From positions 311,492,664-311,556,663 of the forward strand of contig NC_081414.1 of the NCBI RefSeq assembly GCF_030272615.1: a stretch of DNA of 64,000 nucleotides, in the 5' to 3' direction. Positions 33,001 to 42,326 of this stretch are shown piece by piece. The translations under genes and the position numbers were made by a program. Below the pieces are notes generated by a model. The model was given only the letters and a program-made list of their open reading frames with translations. It was not told where the DNA came from and ran no database searches. Source of the stretch: Cryptomeria japonica. Taxonomy: Eukaryota > Streptophyta > Pinopsida > Cupressales > Cupressaceae. Numbering within the stretch: the first letter of the stretch is position 1; every line of letters starts with the position of its first letter.

Positions 33001-33367
33001 GTTCCTCTAGCCACATAAAATCGTCATGTACTCGGCTCAAGACAAATTTGACCCATTGGGGTTTGAAGACTCGAGGGTAGGTTAGGGCTTCGGTTAATCC
33101 CTTGATTTTGATATGCTCAAACTTGCTGTCCAGATTTCCATTGGTGCACAATTTATCATACATATCCTTAATCTTAGTGTGACCTAGCTCATCAACTCTA
33201 CACTTGGTATAAAATCTAACATCTTCAATCAACAGAACCCTATCCAGAATAAGAGAAAATGCAGTTTTCTCATCGGGTTCGGAAGCCACTTTGGGAGGTA
33301 AGGTATATTTTAGTGTAGGCTTCTCAATGGTCTCTACTACAACGAGTTTCTGAACTTTGGGGGCCAT
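30018..33367 (-). pseudogene. E1 second ORF (ORF2), unknown protein
   Basis: ATG at 33365-33367 (MAPKVQKLVVVETIEKPTLK). About 1100 codons to a stop at 30018, with breaks near 32933, 32130, 31655, 31104, 30600 and a TAG at 30213-30215 inside otherwise coding text. Order: N-terminal block with DVRFYTKCRVDELGHTKIKD and PQWVKFVLSRVHDDFMWLEE; helical core with FGSLLVCMFFYFQKLFPSVG and RYRIPPQLLEKYKDTICFEL; charged low-complexity middle; coiled-coil end (KAKAEKERQITIQQKNRVLQ, then LELWNEEHKIQMDIM). It matches the E2 ORF2 in order and in the two core blocks, so the protein was conserved across two element lineages. No catalytic motif, membrane segment or zinc knuckle is seen. Location is between gag and the polypurine tract. 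Function unknown. Confidence 0.65.
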
Positions 33368-33748
33368 TACAAACTGAAATTCTTCTTACGAAATAGCTTA
33401 GGGTTTCAAATAACCAGAAAATGCTTCCAACTTAGTAAATATTTTGCAAATATTCACAACTTGACTGTTAGGGTTCCCACAAATACTGAGAGGGGGGGGG
33501 GCGGGGGGTGAATCAATATCTGACCGGTAATGAGATTTTCTTAAAACTGAATATGCAGAACATAAAGTAAAAGTATACCGGTATGCAAGAATTAATGTAA
33601 ATAACATAATAAAAAACATCCACATGAAAAGAACACCATAACACAAGATGTTTAATGAGGAAACCCGGTGTGGGAAAAACCTCGGTGGGATTTGTGACCC
33701 ACAATATTCACTTACTGGCCAATAAGAGAATGTTACTTACAATAGGGG

Positions 33749-33811
33749 CCTGCACATGCAGGAAGGCCAACTGCCTAGAGCACACTGCTCAATAAGAAGT
33801 CACATTGACTT
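33749..33811. repeat. Hairpin series in the solo LTR
   Basis: CCTGC/GCAGG around ACAT (33749-33762), GAGC/GCTC (33778-33790) and AAGTCA/TGACTT around CAT (33797-33811). They match the series in the E2 LTR; the first stem differs at both partners of one pair. Confidence 0.75.
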
Positions 33812-34197
33812 ACAATGAGGATTTACACAAGTCCAATATTCTGTACTGCTTTACAATAGCATCTTCAATGCCAGATTCAGTACTGGTTCTTGCTTTGTTC
33901 TTTACATATACCCTTGACCTATAATTCGCACATTAGGTCTGCCTTATAATTTATTTTCTGCTTCCTATCCATATGCTACTAATGACTACAATGATCTCTT
34001 TTATATACAAGAGTCATTTTACAATTTGCCAAGTCAGCTTATAATAATAAACAAAATATTACATATCAAAAATCCTGTCGGCCTTTGTGCCAGTATACAT
34101 ATTTCCTTCTGTGCCGGTGTACATCTTCTGTGCCGGTGCCGGTGTAGATTGATCTTGCTGATGTCGGTGCACTGTCTTGTTTGAATAATGCTTTGCT

Positions 34198-34412
34198 GGT
34201 ATAATGTCTTGCTGGTGCCATAGGATTGCAAGGTTGCCTGTGTAATGCTTTTGCCGATATAATGTCTTGCTCGTGCCATAGGACTGCAAGGTTGCCTGTG
34301 TAATGCTTTTGTCGGTATAATGTCTTGCCGGTGCCATAGGACTTCAAGGTTGCCTGTGTAATGCTTTTGCCGGTATAATGTCTTGCCGGTGCCATAGGAC
34401 TACAAGGTTGCC
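34198..34412. repeat. 58-bp minisatellite, 3.7 copies, in the solo LTR
   Basis: Units beginning GRTATAATGTCTTGC start at 34198, 34256, 34314 and 34372, an exact 58-bp period, with few substitutions between copies. Each unit contains GTGCCATAGGACT and AAGGTTGCC. The related LTR at 23280-24076 has a single diverged unit near 23950-24030. Confidence 0.9.
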
Positions 34413-34476
34413 ATCAATGACAAAACCTTCAATCACACACAATGTCTCATTGGAGTGTCCATATGCTAACATTGAC

Positions 34477-34896
34477 TTGATCGGTTAACTATTGAAAATG
34501 TGGTTTTAGATTTGCTAAATACCTTGAATTCGCTTTGGAAATGTTTGATCACCTTTAGATTCGCTCTGCTCTGCTCTTTGAAAACTGGTAAGTGAAAAAT
34601 GACAGCGCTCAATACTTTTAATACCTCCTTTTGACCTTATCGGGATTCATGCGGTTAGGTATAATAGGCATTAAATGCACTTGGTTTCCCTTTACCGACT
34701 AACTCTCTTATTAGCTTTTTATCGACTAGACAAGCTTACTAGTTTTACCGACTTCCCTGGTAAATCAAAAGACTAGATAATTTTTCAAACTTGCTAATGC
34801 ATCTTAGCTATGTAGATTTTGAATTTAAGTGCATGAATACATAGGAACTGTTAAGATCTAACCTTTGAGAATGCAGTCCCTCCATACCTTCATTGA
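34477..34896. other. Spacer between E1 gag and ORF2
   Basis: AT-rich, no coding frame and no pol motif. This, with 33368-33460, is the whole interval between gag and ORF2 apart from the solo LTR. Confidence 0.55.
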
Positions 34897-36252
34897 CTAA
34901 TTCGAAGTAGATGCACCTAACTCGGTAGGTAAGGTGCTTCCTTCATTGGTTGACACATTTTCCTTCTTTTTCAAAAATTTCTTCAATTTGCTTTTTATCT
35001 TCTTAGTATCTCCTCTCAGTTGGTCTTTGCAATCTTTAGCTATGTGTCCAACTTTGTGACAATGAAAACATGTCATTCCTGGACTTCTCCATGATCTTCG
35101 ATTGTTCATTCCAAACTTTATCATACAGTTTGCAATTATATGTCCATATCTTCCACAACATTCACACCAAATTCTTGTATTGTAATCCCATGGTACTGAA
35201 GTATATTGTCGATTGACATTTGTGTGAGTTCGGTAACTTCTATTGTTTGTTCGGTGTGGAGTCCACATATAGTTTTTATGCTTAAACCAACATTTCTTGG
35301 TGTTGTGTCCATATCCATTCCAATTTTTGCAAAACCCTTTGTATTTTGCCTTCTTATAATTGTTGACAGACTTTGTTCTACATTGCTTAGATGTGTGACC
35401 ATACATTTTGTAATTGTAACAATAACCATTAAACCTAGTAACATTTAGTTGCTTACCTTTTATGATTCAGCAAACATTGGCAGTATGTCCTTGTTTCCCA
35501 TAGTAGTTGCAAATAGGCTTCTTGTCCTTGATGTTCTCTTTGTTTCTAGCTTTCTTTGATGATTCTCCTTTCTCAGTAGTGTTGATCCCTTTCTCGGTAG
35601 AGTTGTTTCCTTTGTAACCGAGTCCTGCATTTTTGTTGGGTTTTCTCATATTTAGTTGCCCAGCCAACATTCTTGATGCTTCATGGCTTTTCCTTAGTGT
35701 TTCTTTTGACTTATTTTTTGCTTCTAGTTCATCGGTCAATCTTGATATTTCAAGTTTCAATGCTTGGTTCTCATTTTCCTTTTGAGTAGCTTCATGATGT
35801 GCATAGTCCAATTGATCAGACAGATTATGTTGAACTACAGTCATCCTTGATATTTCATCATTCTTTGCAATCACCATTGCTTCTAGTTGTTGTTTTTCTC
35901 CTTCTATAGTTCATTTATTATCTTTAGCTATTCTCAATGCATCAATATTTTTAGTCATCTATGTGCTAAAATACTCATGTTCCCTTCTCATTGCTTTTAG
36001 CTGTTCACTAAGTGCTTTGTTCTTTTCTTTCAATTCTACAATCATTTCTTCAGATTCTTTTGATATGTTGTTCTCAGATGATGTCTCGATTTGTTCCACT
36101 AACTCTTGTGAGTCCTGTAAATCATCAGACAACCTTCTTCTGGCTTTCAATGATCTCTACATTTGCCTCTGCATATCTGCAATCATTTGATTAGCATGAT
36201 CCAATTCTTCTTGAAGATTAACAATCCCGCGAGATTGTTTATAGCCTTCCAT
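34897..36252 (-). pseudogene. E1 gag: coiled coil and five zinc knuckles, no capsid domain seen
   Basis: ATG at 36250-36252. The first 230 residues are heptad-like and Glu/Lys/Gln-rich (LQEELDHANQMIADMQRQM, then ELKEKNKALSEQLKAMRREH). Then come a basic stretch and five knuckle-like motifs: CNYYGKQGHTANVC (35467-35510), CYNYKMYGHTSKQC, CKNWNGYGHNTKKC, CECCGRYGHIIANC and CFHCHKVGHIAKDC. The first three have Tyr, Tyr or Trp at the second Cys position. The tail is Lys-rich. Stops at about 36157 and 35890 and frame changes near 35460 mark decay. The start of the frame lies only about 50 bp from the primer-binding site, leaving no room for a usual copia capsid domain. Confidence 0.7.
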
Positions 36253-36300
36253 TGATAGGATCTTTCTCTTTAGGTTGTTAGACCCTTTATCAAGAGTAAA

Positions 36301-36312
36301 GCTCTGATACCA
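36301..36312 (-). other. Primer-binding site of E1, tRNA-Met type
   Basis: TGGTATCAGAGC on the minus strand, two bases after the LTR end CCTAACA. It fixes the orientation of E1 and marks the neighbouring LTR as its 5' LTR. Confidence 0.85.
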
Positions 36313-36314
36313 AT

Positions 36315-36732
36315 TGTTAGGTCCTACTTGGAAAGCTAATATACTGAGAGGGGAGGGGTGAATCAATACTTCAAAAAATTTCTTGAAAAACTATTTTATT
36401 GATAAACACAAACTATGTATTGCTGATCTCAAAGATATAAAATACTGAAACATAATCATAAAGATAACATGCATCAAAATATCACTCCATAACATAATGA
36501 TTTTTGGTCACGTAGAAACTCTTGGTTACAGAGAAAAACTATGATGGGGATGGCACCCACAACTTCACTACTGTAGTAATCAAGATTGCTCAGTTAGAGC
36601 TACATGTTTAGCCATTTCCGATAGCTTACCTTGTTAGGAGTATAAAGATATTTAGATCTACCTTGCTAAAGGATTTTACAAACATTTCTACAAAAATGTT
36701 GTACCTGGTTAAAGGCTTTACAATTTAGAGCT
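36315..36732 (-). mobile_element. 5' LTR of E1, partial
   Basis: It matches the last 410 bp of the E1 3' LTR up to CTTTACAATT at about 36727. Beyond that, the text is a different, plus-strand LTR. About 820 bp of the LTR, its outer part, is missing, so the outer target duplication cannot be checked. Confidence 0.8.
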
Positions 36733-37222
36733 CTGGTATATGATAGAGTGGGAAAATAGATCAAAGAGACAACACTACCGCATAAGTCAATTTGAGCCTA
36801 ATCAAAACTATTATTTGGCATATGTAGATTCTATTCTTCAATTCATTTATTATTGTAATCAGTTGTAATGATTTTTAAGGCAATGAGCCTTCCTCCAAGT
36901 TGTAGCCCTATTTTGTATTTGAGCAGTGAGCTCTAGGCAGTGAGCTTGAATGCAAGTGCACTCCCCTTTTTGTAATATTATCATACTCCTGGTCAAAGTA
37001 TAATAATATTGTTGGTTTAAATCCCACCATGGTTTTTCCCTTTCCTAGTTTCCACATAAAAATATTGGTGTTATGGTTTTGTGGTTGACTGGTTTATGTT
37101 TCTTCACTTTACTTTCATTTTATGCATTTGGTGGTTAAAGAATCAGTTTGATAACTTTGTAAGTTGTAGAACACAGATTCACCCCCCCCCCCCCCCCTCT
37201 TAGTGTTCATTGATTCCAACAA
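36733..37222 (+). mobile_element. 3' part of a plus-strand copia-type LTR
   Basis: The sense strand ends GATTCAC, a long C run (37181-37197), TCTTAGTG and GATTCCAACA at 37222, the same terminal layout as the other copia-type LTRs here. It also holds the hairpins AAGGC/GCCTT, GAGC/GCTC and a 14-bp stem at 36974-37010. The left edge is a breakpoint with the E1 LTR, not a TG end. Confidence 0.65.
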
Positions 37223-37444
37223 AGCGATGGTGGGTATCATAAGATACTGCACCAGGGAGCAAAAAGATAGGGCCAAAAGATAATGGGACTACTCTCTTGT
37301 ACACATAGTGCTTGTTTCAAAGTTTTCACCATATGCATGTGTCCAAGGCATCTGTTTACCAAGTTTTCATCATTTGAACACACAATTTTTTTAATTTTTT
37401 TTGGTATTTTCTGATTTTTGAAACATGAGATACATTGTCACAGA
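37223..37444. other. 3' flank of G2 pol
   Basis: Short non-coding text after the G2 integrase stop. No polypurine tract or 3' LTR of G2 is present before the foreign LTR fragment, so G2 is truncated here. Confidence 0.45.
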
Positions 37445-38515
37445 CTATGTATAGAATTTCTTCAGGTGCAGGATGTTGAGGGGATCGTTGAGTGGCTCCC
37501 CTTTTGGAGTGGATAACTGATATGCTCTTGAACCATATTTTGTTGTGACCATAAATGAACCAAGCCAATTAGCTTCAAACTTTCCTTTCTTTTCCCGGGC
37601 TTGTTGATTTCTTGGATTTTCTCTTAGGACTAGATCACCCACTTTAAAATCACAGTGGTGGACTCTCTTTTTCTATTTCCTCTTGAGGAGGATTTGATAT
37701 ATTAGCAGATGATCATAGGCTTTCTGACGTTTTTCATCAAGAAGATCTAGTTGGGCTAGTCTTGCTACTCTATAGTCTTCATCGGAAACAAAATCTTTTA
37801 GGGAGATGCATGGTGATGGCAATTGAACCTCAATTGGTAAGATCACTTCTACACCATATACAAGGGAATAGGGGGTGGCTCCTATGGGAGTCTGAATGCT
37901 AGTGCGATAAGCCCAAAGGGTTGGATTAAGATTGAGATGCCAGTCATGACTAGTGTCATTGACAACTTTCTTTAGGATACAAAGTGATGTTTTGTTAGTT
38001 GCCTCAGCTTGGTCATTCCCTTGCGGGTAGTATGGTGTAGATCAATGATGTTAGATATTGAATGTGGAGAAAAGATCACACATGTGTTGGTTTTTGAGGG
38101 GGGTCCCATTGGTAGTAATAATGGTGGAAGGAATCCCATAGTGGCAAATGATATGATACAAGATAAACTTGGACACTTGGACACCAGTAGTAAGGGTGAG
38201 GGGAATGTCTTTCACCCACTTGGTGAAATACTATGTGGTGGCAATGGTAAACTTGTGTCCATCAGAGAAGGGAGGATGTATCTTACCAACAAGGTCAAGG
38301 CCCCATGTAGATAAAGGCCATGGTGTCGGAATAGGTCACAAATCCTGCGTTGCAACATGAATCAAGTCTTTGTACTACTGACAAGGCACACATTTATTAA
38401 CAAACTCACAACAATCATATTCCATGGTGGGCCAGTAGTAACCCACTCTTAAGAGTTGTTTGGGAAGAACATATCCACTCGTATGAGCACCACAAGTTTC
38501 GATGTGCACTTATTT
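37445..38515 (-). pseudogene. Tat-like gypsy element G2: integrase
   Basis: Order on the minus strand: HHCC zinc finger (HIETCGAH at about 38483-38506, then CEFVNKCVPC), GLDLVG with the first catalytic Asp, ITTNGTP where the second catalytic Asp is expected but Thr stands, YYPQGNDQAEATNK with the catalytic Glu, then PYSLVYGVEVILPIEV and a C-terminal FKVGDLVLRENPRNQQ. Integrase joins element cDNA to host DNA in the nucleus. Stops occur within the domain. The missing second Asp alone would inactivate it. Confidence 0.8.
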
Positions 38516-39606
38516 CATCACAAGGTTATCTTCATTCAAATATAAACACCAAGAAAGGATGTCATGATAGGCGCGAAGATATAGATTGTCTCCTATAAGG
38601 GCAAATCGGGCACATCGACAGATAAGGTTTCGACGATCATTATGGGATATGTTTTGAGGGAGGGTCCCATCTTTAAGATAGGCATGGATGTCATGGTAGC
38701 AGGGTGATTGGGGTCCAACAATGTTGCACACCATTTCTATGTGCGATGTCTCAAATGATAATTGCAAAAGTTGTTCAACTAAGAATTCATACCTGGGACT
38801 ATTTGAGCTAATATCTAGTAGGGATCCAATGGTGGCCATTGCATCAGTTGCTTTGTTCTGAGCTCGTGGAACCTGATTAAATATGATATTCTAAAAATTT
38901 CTCTTAAGATCATTGACCATCCTTTTGTAGGGTAGAATTTTATCATCCTTAGTCTGCTATTCATCATTAGTTTGGTAAATGACTAGTTGTGAATTTCCAT
39001 AAACCAGGAGGTTTGAAATGTTCCACTGAATAGTTGTCTTTAAACCAGTGATTAACCTTCATACTCAACAATATTGTTGGTGCACAAGAATGACAATTTT
39101 AATGACTTTGGGATGAGACCCCCTTGGGGAGTTACAGATAAGAATCCTTCCCCGGTTCTCTTTTGTGTATGAGAACCATCAAAGTACAATTTCTAGGGTG
39201 GTTGCGCACTAACTGTGCAGACATATTTGTCAGGGAATTTTGTGATGAGTGGATATGCATTGACCAATGGTGTTTCTGCTAACTGAATAGGAATTACCTA
39301 TCCCTTGATAGTTTTTTGATCTACATATTGTATATCTAATTCACTGAGTAACATAACCCACTTGGCCATGCGTCCTGTTAGGGTAGTCTTGGAGAGTAAA
39401 TACTTAAGAGGATCAATTTTATAGATGAGATTCAGTGCATAAATTGGCATGTAATGCCACAACTTTTGAGAATAAAAAATGACAACTTGGCATGCAAATT
39501 CCATTAGGGAGTAATTAAACTCATAGCCAACTAGAGTGTGACTGATATAATAGACTACTCTCTTTACCTTAATCATCCTTTTGGGCAAGAAATGCCCCCA
39601 CAACTG
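38516..39606 (-). pseudogene. G2 RNase H region, probably with a second RNase H
   Basis: 39298-39603 encodes the gypsy RNase H core (RVVYYISHTLVGYEFNYSLM, KIDPLKYLLSKTTLTGRMAK, LSELDIQYVDQKTIKG). Downstream, 38840-39250 has LYFDGSHTQKRTGEGF and NNIVEYEG, resembling the additional archaeal-type RNase H known from the Tat lineage. 38510-38839 is the link to integrase, with NLICRCARFALIGDNLYLRA. Stops interrupt it. Confidence 0.65.
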
Positions 39607-40851
39607 TTGCCATTACCGAAATGTACAAGATCAAGGGATGACCCGAAATGGGTAGCATTAGAACTGGTGAATGAGCCAAATATTCTTTGATCTTGTCAAA
39701 AGATTTTTGACATTGGTTATCCCATTTAAAATCGACACTTTTCTAAGTGTGTAAAAGGTTGCCATTTATCTGCTAATTGTGCGATGAATCTCCTAACATA
39801 TTGCAATTTTCCTTGTAGGTCACATAGATTTCTTAGTGTCCTAGGGGAGACATCTCCATTATTAATTTGACCTTCTTTGGGTCGACCTCAATGCCACACC
39901 TGGAGACTATGAATCCCAGGAGTTTAACCTGATGTAACTCCAAATACACTTCTTAGGATTTAGACACAACATGTATTTAGTTAGACTCTCAAATATCTGC
40001 TCTAGGATAGCTGGATGTTCTTCTCTTGTCTTTGACATCCCAAGTATATCATCCACATAATCTTTTAATATCTTATGCATGAGATCATGGAAGATTACTA
40101 TCATAGAAAGTTGGTATGTGGCGCCAACATTTTTAAGACCGAAAGGCATGACCTAATAATAGAAAGTCCCCCATGGGGTTATAAAGGCAATTTTATGTTG
40201 GTCCTCTTCTGCTATCTTTATCTGGTTATATCCTAAGAATCCATCCATGAGGGATAGAATTTCATGTCCTATTGTTAGATTGACAAGGATGTCGATGTTA
40301 CGAAGTGGGAAATCATCTTTGGGATATGCCTTGTTTAGGTTCCTAAAGTCTATACATACTCTGATATCGCCATTAGGCTTAGAAATAAGTACCATGTTAG
40401 AAATCCATTCTGAATAATCTATTGGTCGAATAAACTTAACCTCCAAGAGCTTTTCCAACTCTGTTTTGACTAATAGTGCTACACTAGGATGCATCTTGCC
40501 TAGTTTCTATTTGACAAGTTTGACATTTGGATCATCTGCTAGATGATGAACTACTAGTTTAGGGTCAATACCAAGCATATATGCATAAGACCATGAGAAG
40601 TTGATAGGCCACTTATGAAGAATGTCAGAGAACACTTGGAACTCATCTTCAGATGGGGAAGCAATGATATGCATGATGTGTGGGTTTTTTGTTGTTACCA
40701 AATTTATTTTTGTGGTCTGATCTATGAGGATTGACAATCTTTCAAAAGTATGGTCATCAATCAGGGGAAGAAGAGAATCCTCATCTTTGTGTGCCTCAGA
40801 GAGGTTTTCACCAGAAGATACACCCTTTATTTTTACTATTTTATGGTCCAT
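39607..40851 (-). pseudogene. G2 reverse transcriptase
   Basis: Motifs in order: MLGIDPKLVVHHLADDP, FIRPIDYSEWISNMVLISKP, CIDFRNLNKAYPKDDFPLRN, MPFGLKNVGATYQLSM, DYVDDILG (catalytic pair near 40048-40059) and LNPKKC. The RT/RNase H junction QKSFDKIKEYLAHSPVLMLP lies near 39640-39700. A stop sits at 40150-40152 between two conserved motifs. Closest in this window to the RT of G1. Confidence 0.85.
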
Positions 40852-41721
40852 ATGTGCCTTAGAAAGGTTTTCACCACAAGACTCTTGATTTTTTTATTCT
40901 TTTTAACTTTTGCAGTCAAGGATTCCTTCTGCCCCAAAATAACCTTGAGGATCTAGCTTGTATATTGTGTTCTTCTCCGGATGATAATATGGTGCACACT
41001 TAGTTACCCCCCAAAACTGTAGGAGCATTGTATCATTTTGGAATGTGTTTAAGTGTGCAACAATTCAGCCCCAATCGATGAGTTCAGGATGGCGAAGGGG
41101 GAGGTTAATAAGAAGGACAAATGTATCAAAAAGGTATAACGTGCCAAAGGTTGAGGAGAGATCTATATCATCTTACGCTTGTATGACAACCTCCTCAAGC
41201 ATGTATTTGATATCAAGTGAGGTGTTTTTCGTTGTTTCCAGAAGTGCCTGTCAAACTCGAGGCTTCATGGGAGGGATGTCCAAAACAAATCCCTTGATTA
41301 TTCATCTTGGGAGTCAGATCAATAGCTCTTCTAATTCCTTGTTCTTCTTGGCCTAATCCACCACCTTGATAATTCAATTTTTTAGTAGCCCACTTATGAG
41401 CGGTTGGGTATTTCTCTTTGAATTCCTTGAGATGAGTCTCGTTATCTATAAGGATATCCTTGTATAGCCACTTATTTATGTCTCCTTATATGACCTCATG
41501 ATTAAGCTCTCCTTGAGATTGGAAAGTAGTGGAGCCACATTGTCAGATCACTAGTTCCATCTTCTTATGTTCTCTAGTGGGTTACCAATGGGCATGTGGA
41601 TCTAAAGGTAGAGTGCCCACCACAAAGGTACCTTGCAAGGAGTATTCACCACACCCAGCATTGTCGATCTTGAGTTGGGAAAAGGAGGAAGAGACATAAG
41701 TCTTCTCTTTAGGAGCAGCTA
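40852..41721 (-). pseudogene. G2 protease-RT linker, degenerate
   Basis: The corresponding G1 region is coding (11552-12616). Here only scattered short frames remain on the minus strand, with many stops. No separate feature is recognised. Confidence 0.4.
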
Positions 41722-42326
41722 TTATGATATTAGGGTCAAAATATGAGGATGATCTGGCGGTAGGTGCAGCTCCATTGTTGATGCTAGGACAATAATGGGA
41801 ATATAGAGATGAAGCCTTGAGTGCACGACAATACTCAAAGGGTTGAGTGCGCGATAGTACTCAAAGGGTCGAGCATTGCCATAAATAGTGATTTTACATC
41901 CTTGAAATGGACATTTGAGGCATTGGTGATAGGTGGAAGGGACGGCATGCATGGCATGGATCCATGGGCAACCAAGAAGTATGTTGAATGGGAGATCAAG
42001 ATCAATGATGTGGCACAATGCACTTGGTGCTACTGGGCCAACTGAATAGGGATATTGATCATCCCTACTGAGATTCTCTCAACATTGTCATAGGCCTTGA
42101 TAATAATGCATTGATTGTGATTGTCTGAGATAGTGTACCCCACTTGAGTGACAAATCTTAATTTACGAAGATTGAGGGCAAAGCCATTATGAATTAGGAC
42201 TTGTTTCACTCTGTGTATCTTAACTATGGCTTCAATGTTCAACGAGCGAATGTGAACGGGATTTGGGATCATGGTATCAATTTGTGCGAAACTGAGGTGG
42301 TAAGTGGAAGATAAATGGGTGACCAT
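41722..42326 (-). pseudogene. G2 aspartic protease region
   Basis: VLIHNGFALNL stands where G1 has LIDNGAGLNI, so the catalytic Asp is His. It is followed by IIIKAYDNVER and, after a stop, LDLPFNILLGCPWIHAMHAV, matching the LLGRPW motif. The same order as in G1 makes the assignment sound, and the His makes the protease dead. Confidence 0.7.

Larger units (their letters stand above)
33466..34471 (-). mobile_element. Solo LTR inside E1, with 5-bp target duplication
   Basis: TG at 33466 and CA at 34470-34471 bound a 1006-bp LTR. TTGAC flanks it on both sides (33461-33465 and 34472-34476). There is no polypurine tract or primer-binding site next to it, so it is a solo LTR. It is related along its length to the E2 LTR at 23280-24076; the size difference (209 bp) is close to the extra copies of the 58-bp repeat. 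It has a G-run (C-run on the sense strand) box at 33491-33510. Confidence 0.85.

Noticed and set aside
34034-34395. Repetitive minus-strand frames (MAPARHYTGKS-like) in the solo LTR
   Set aside because: They are translations of the 58-bp minisatellite; 58 is not a multiple of three, so the frame changes with every copy.
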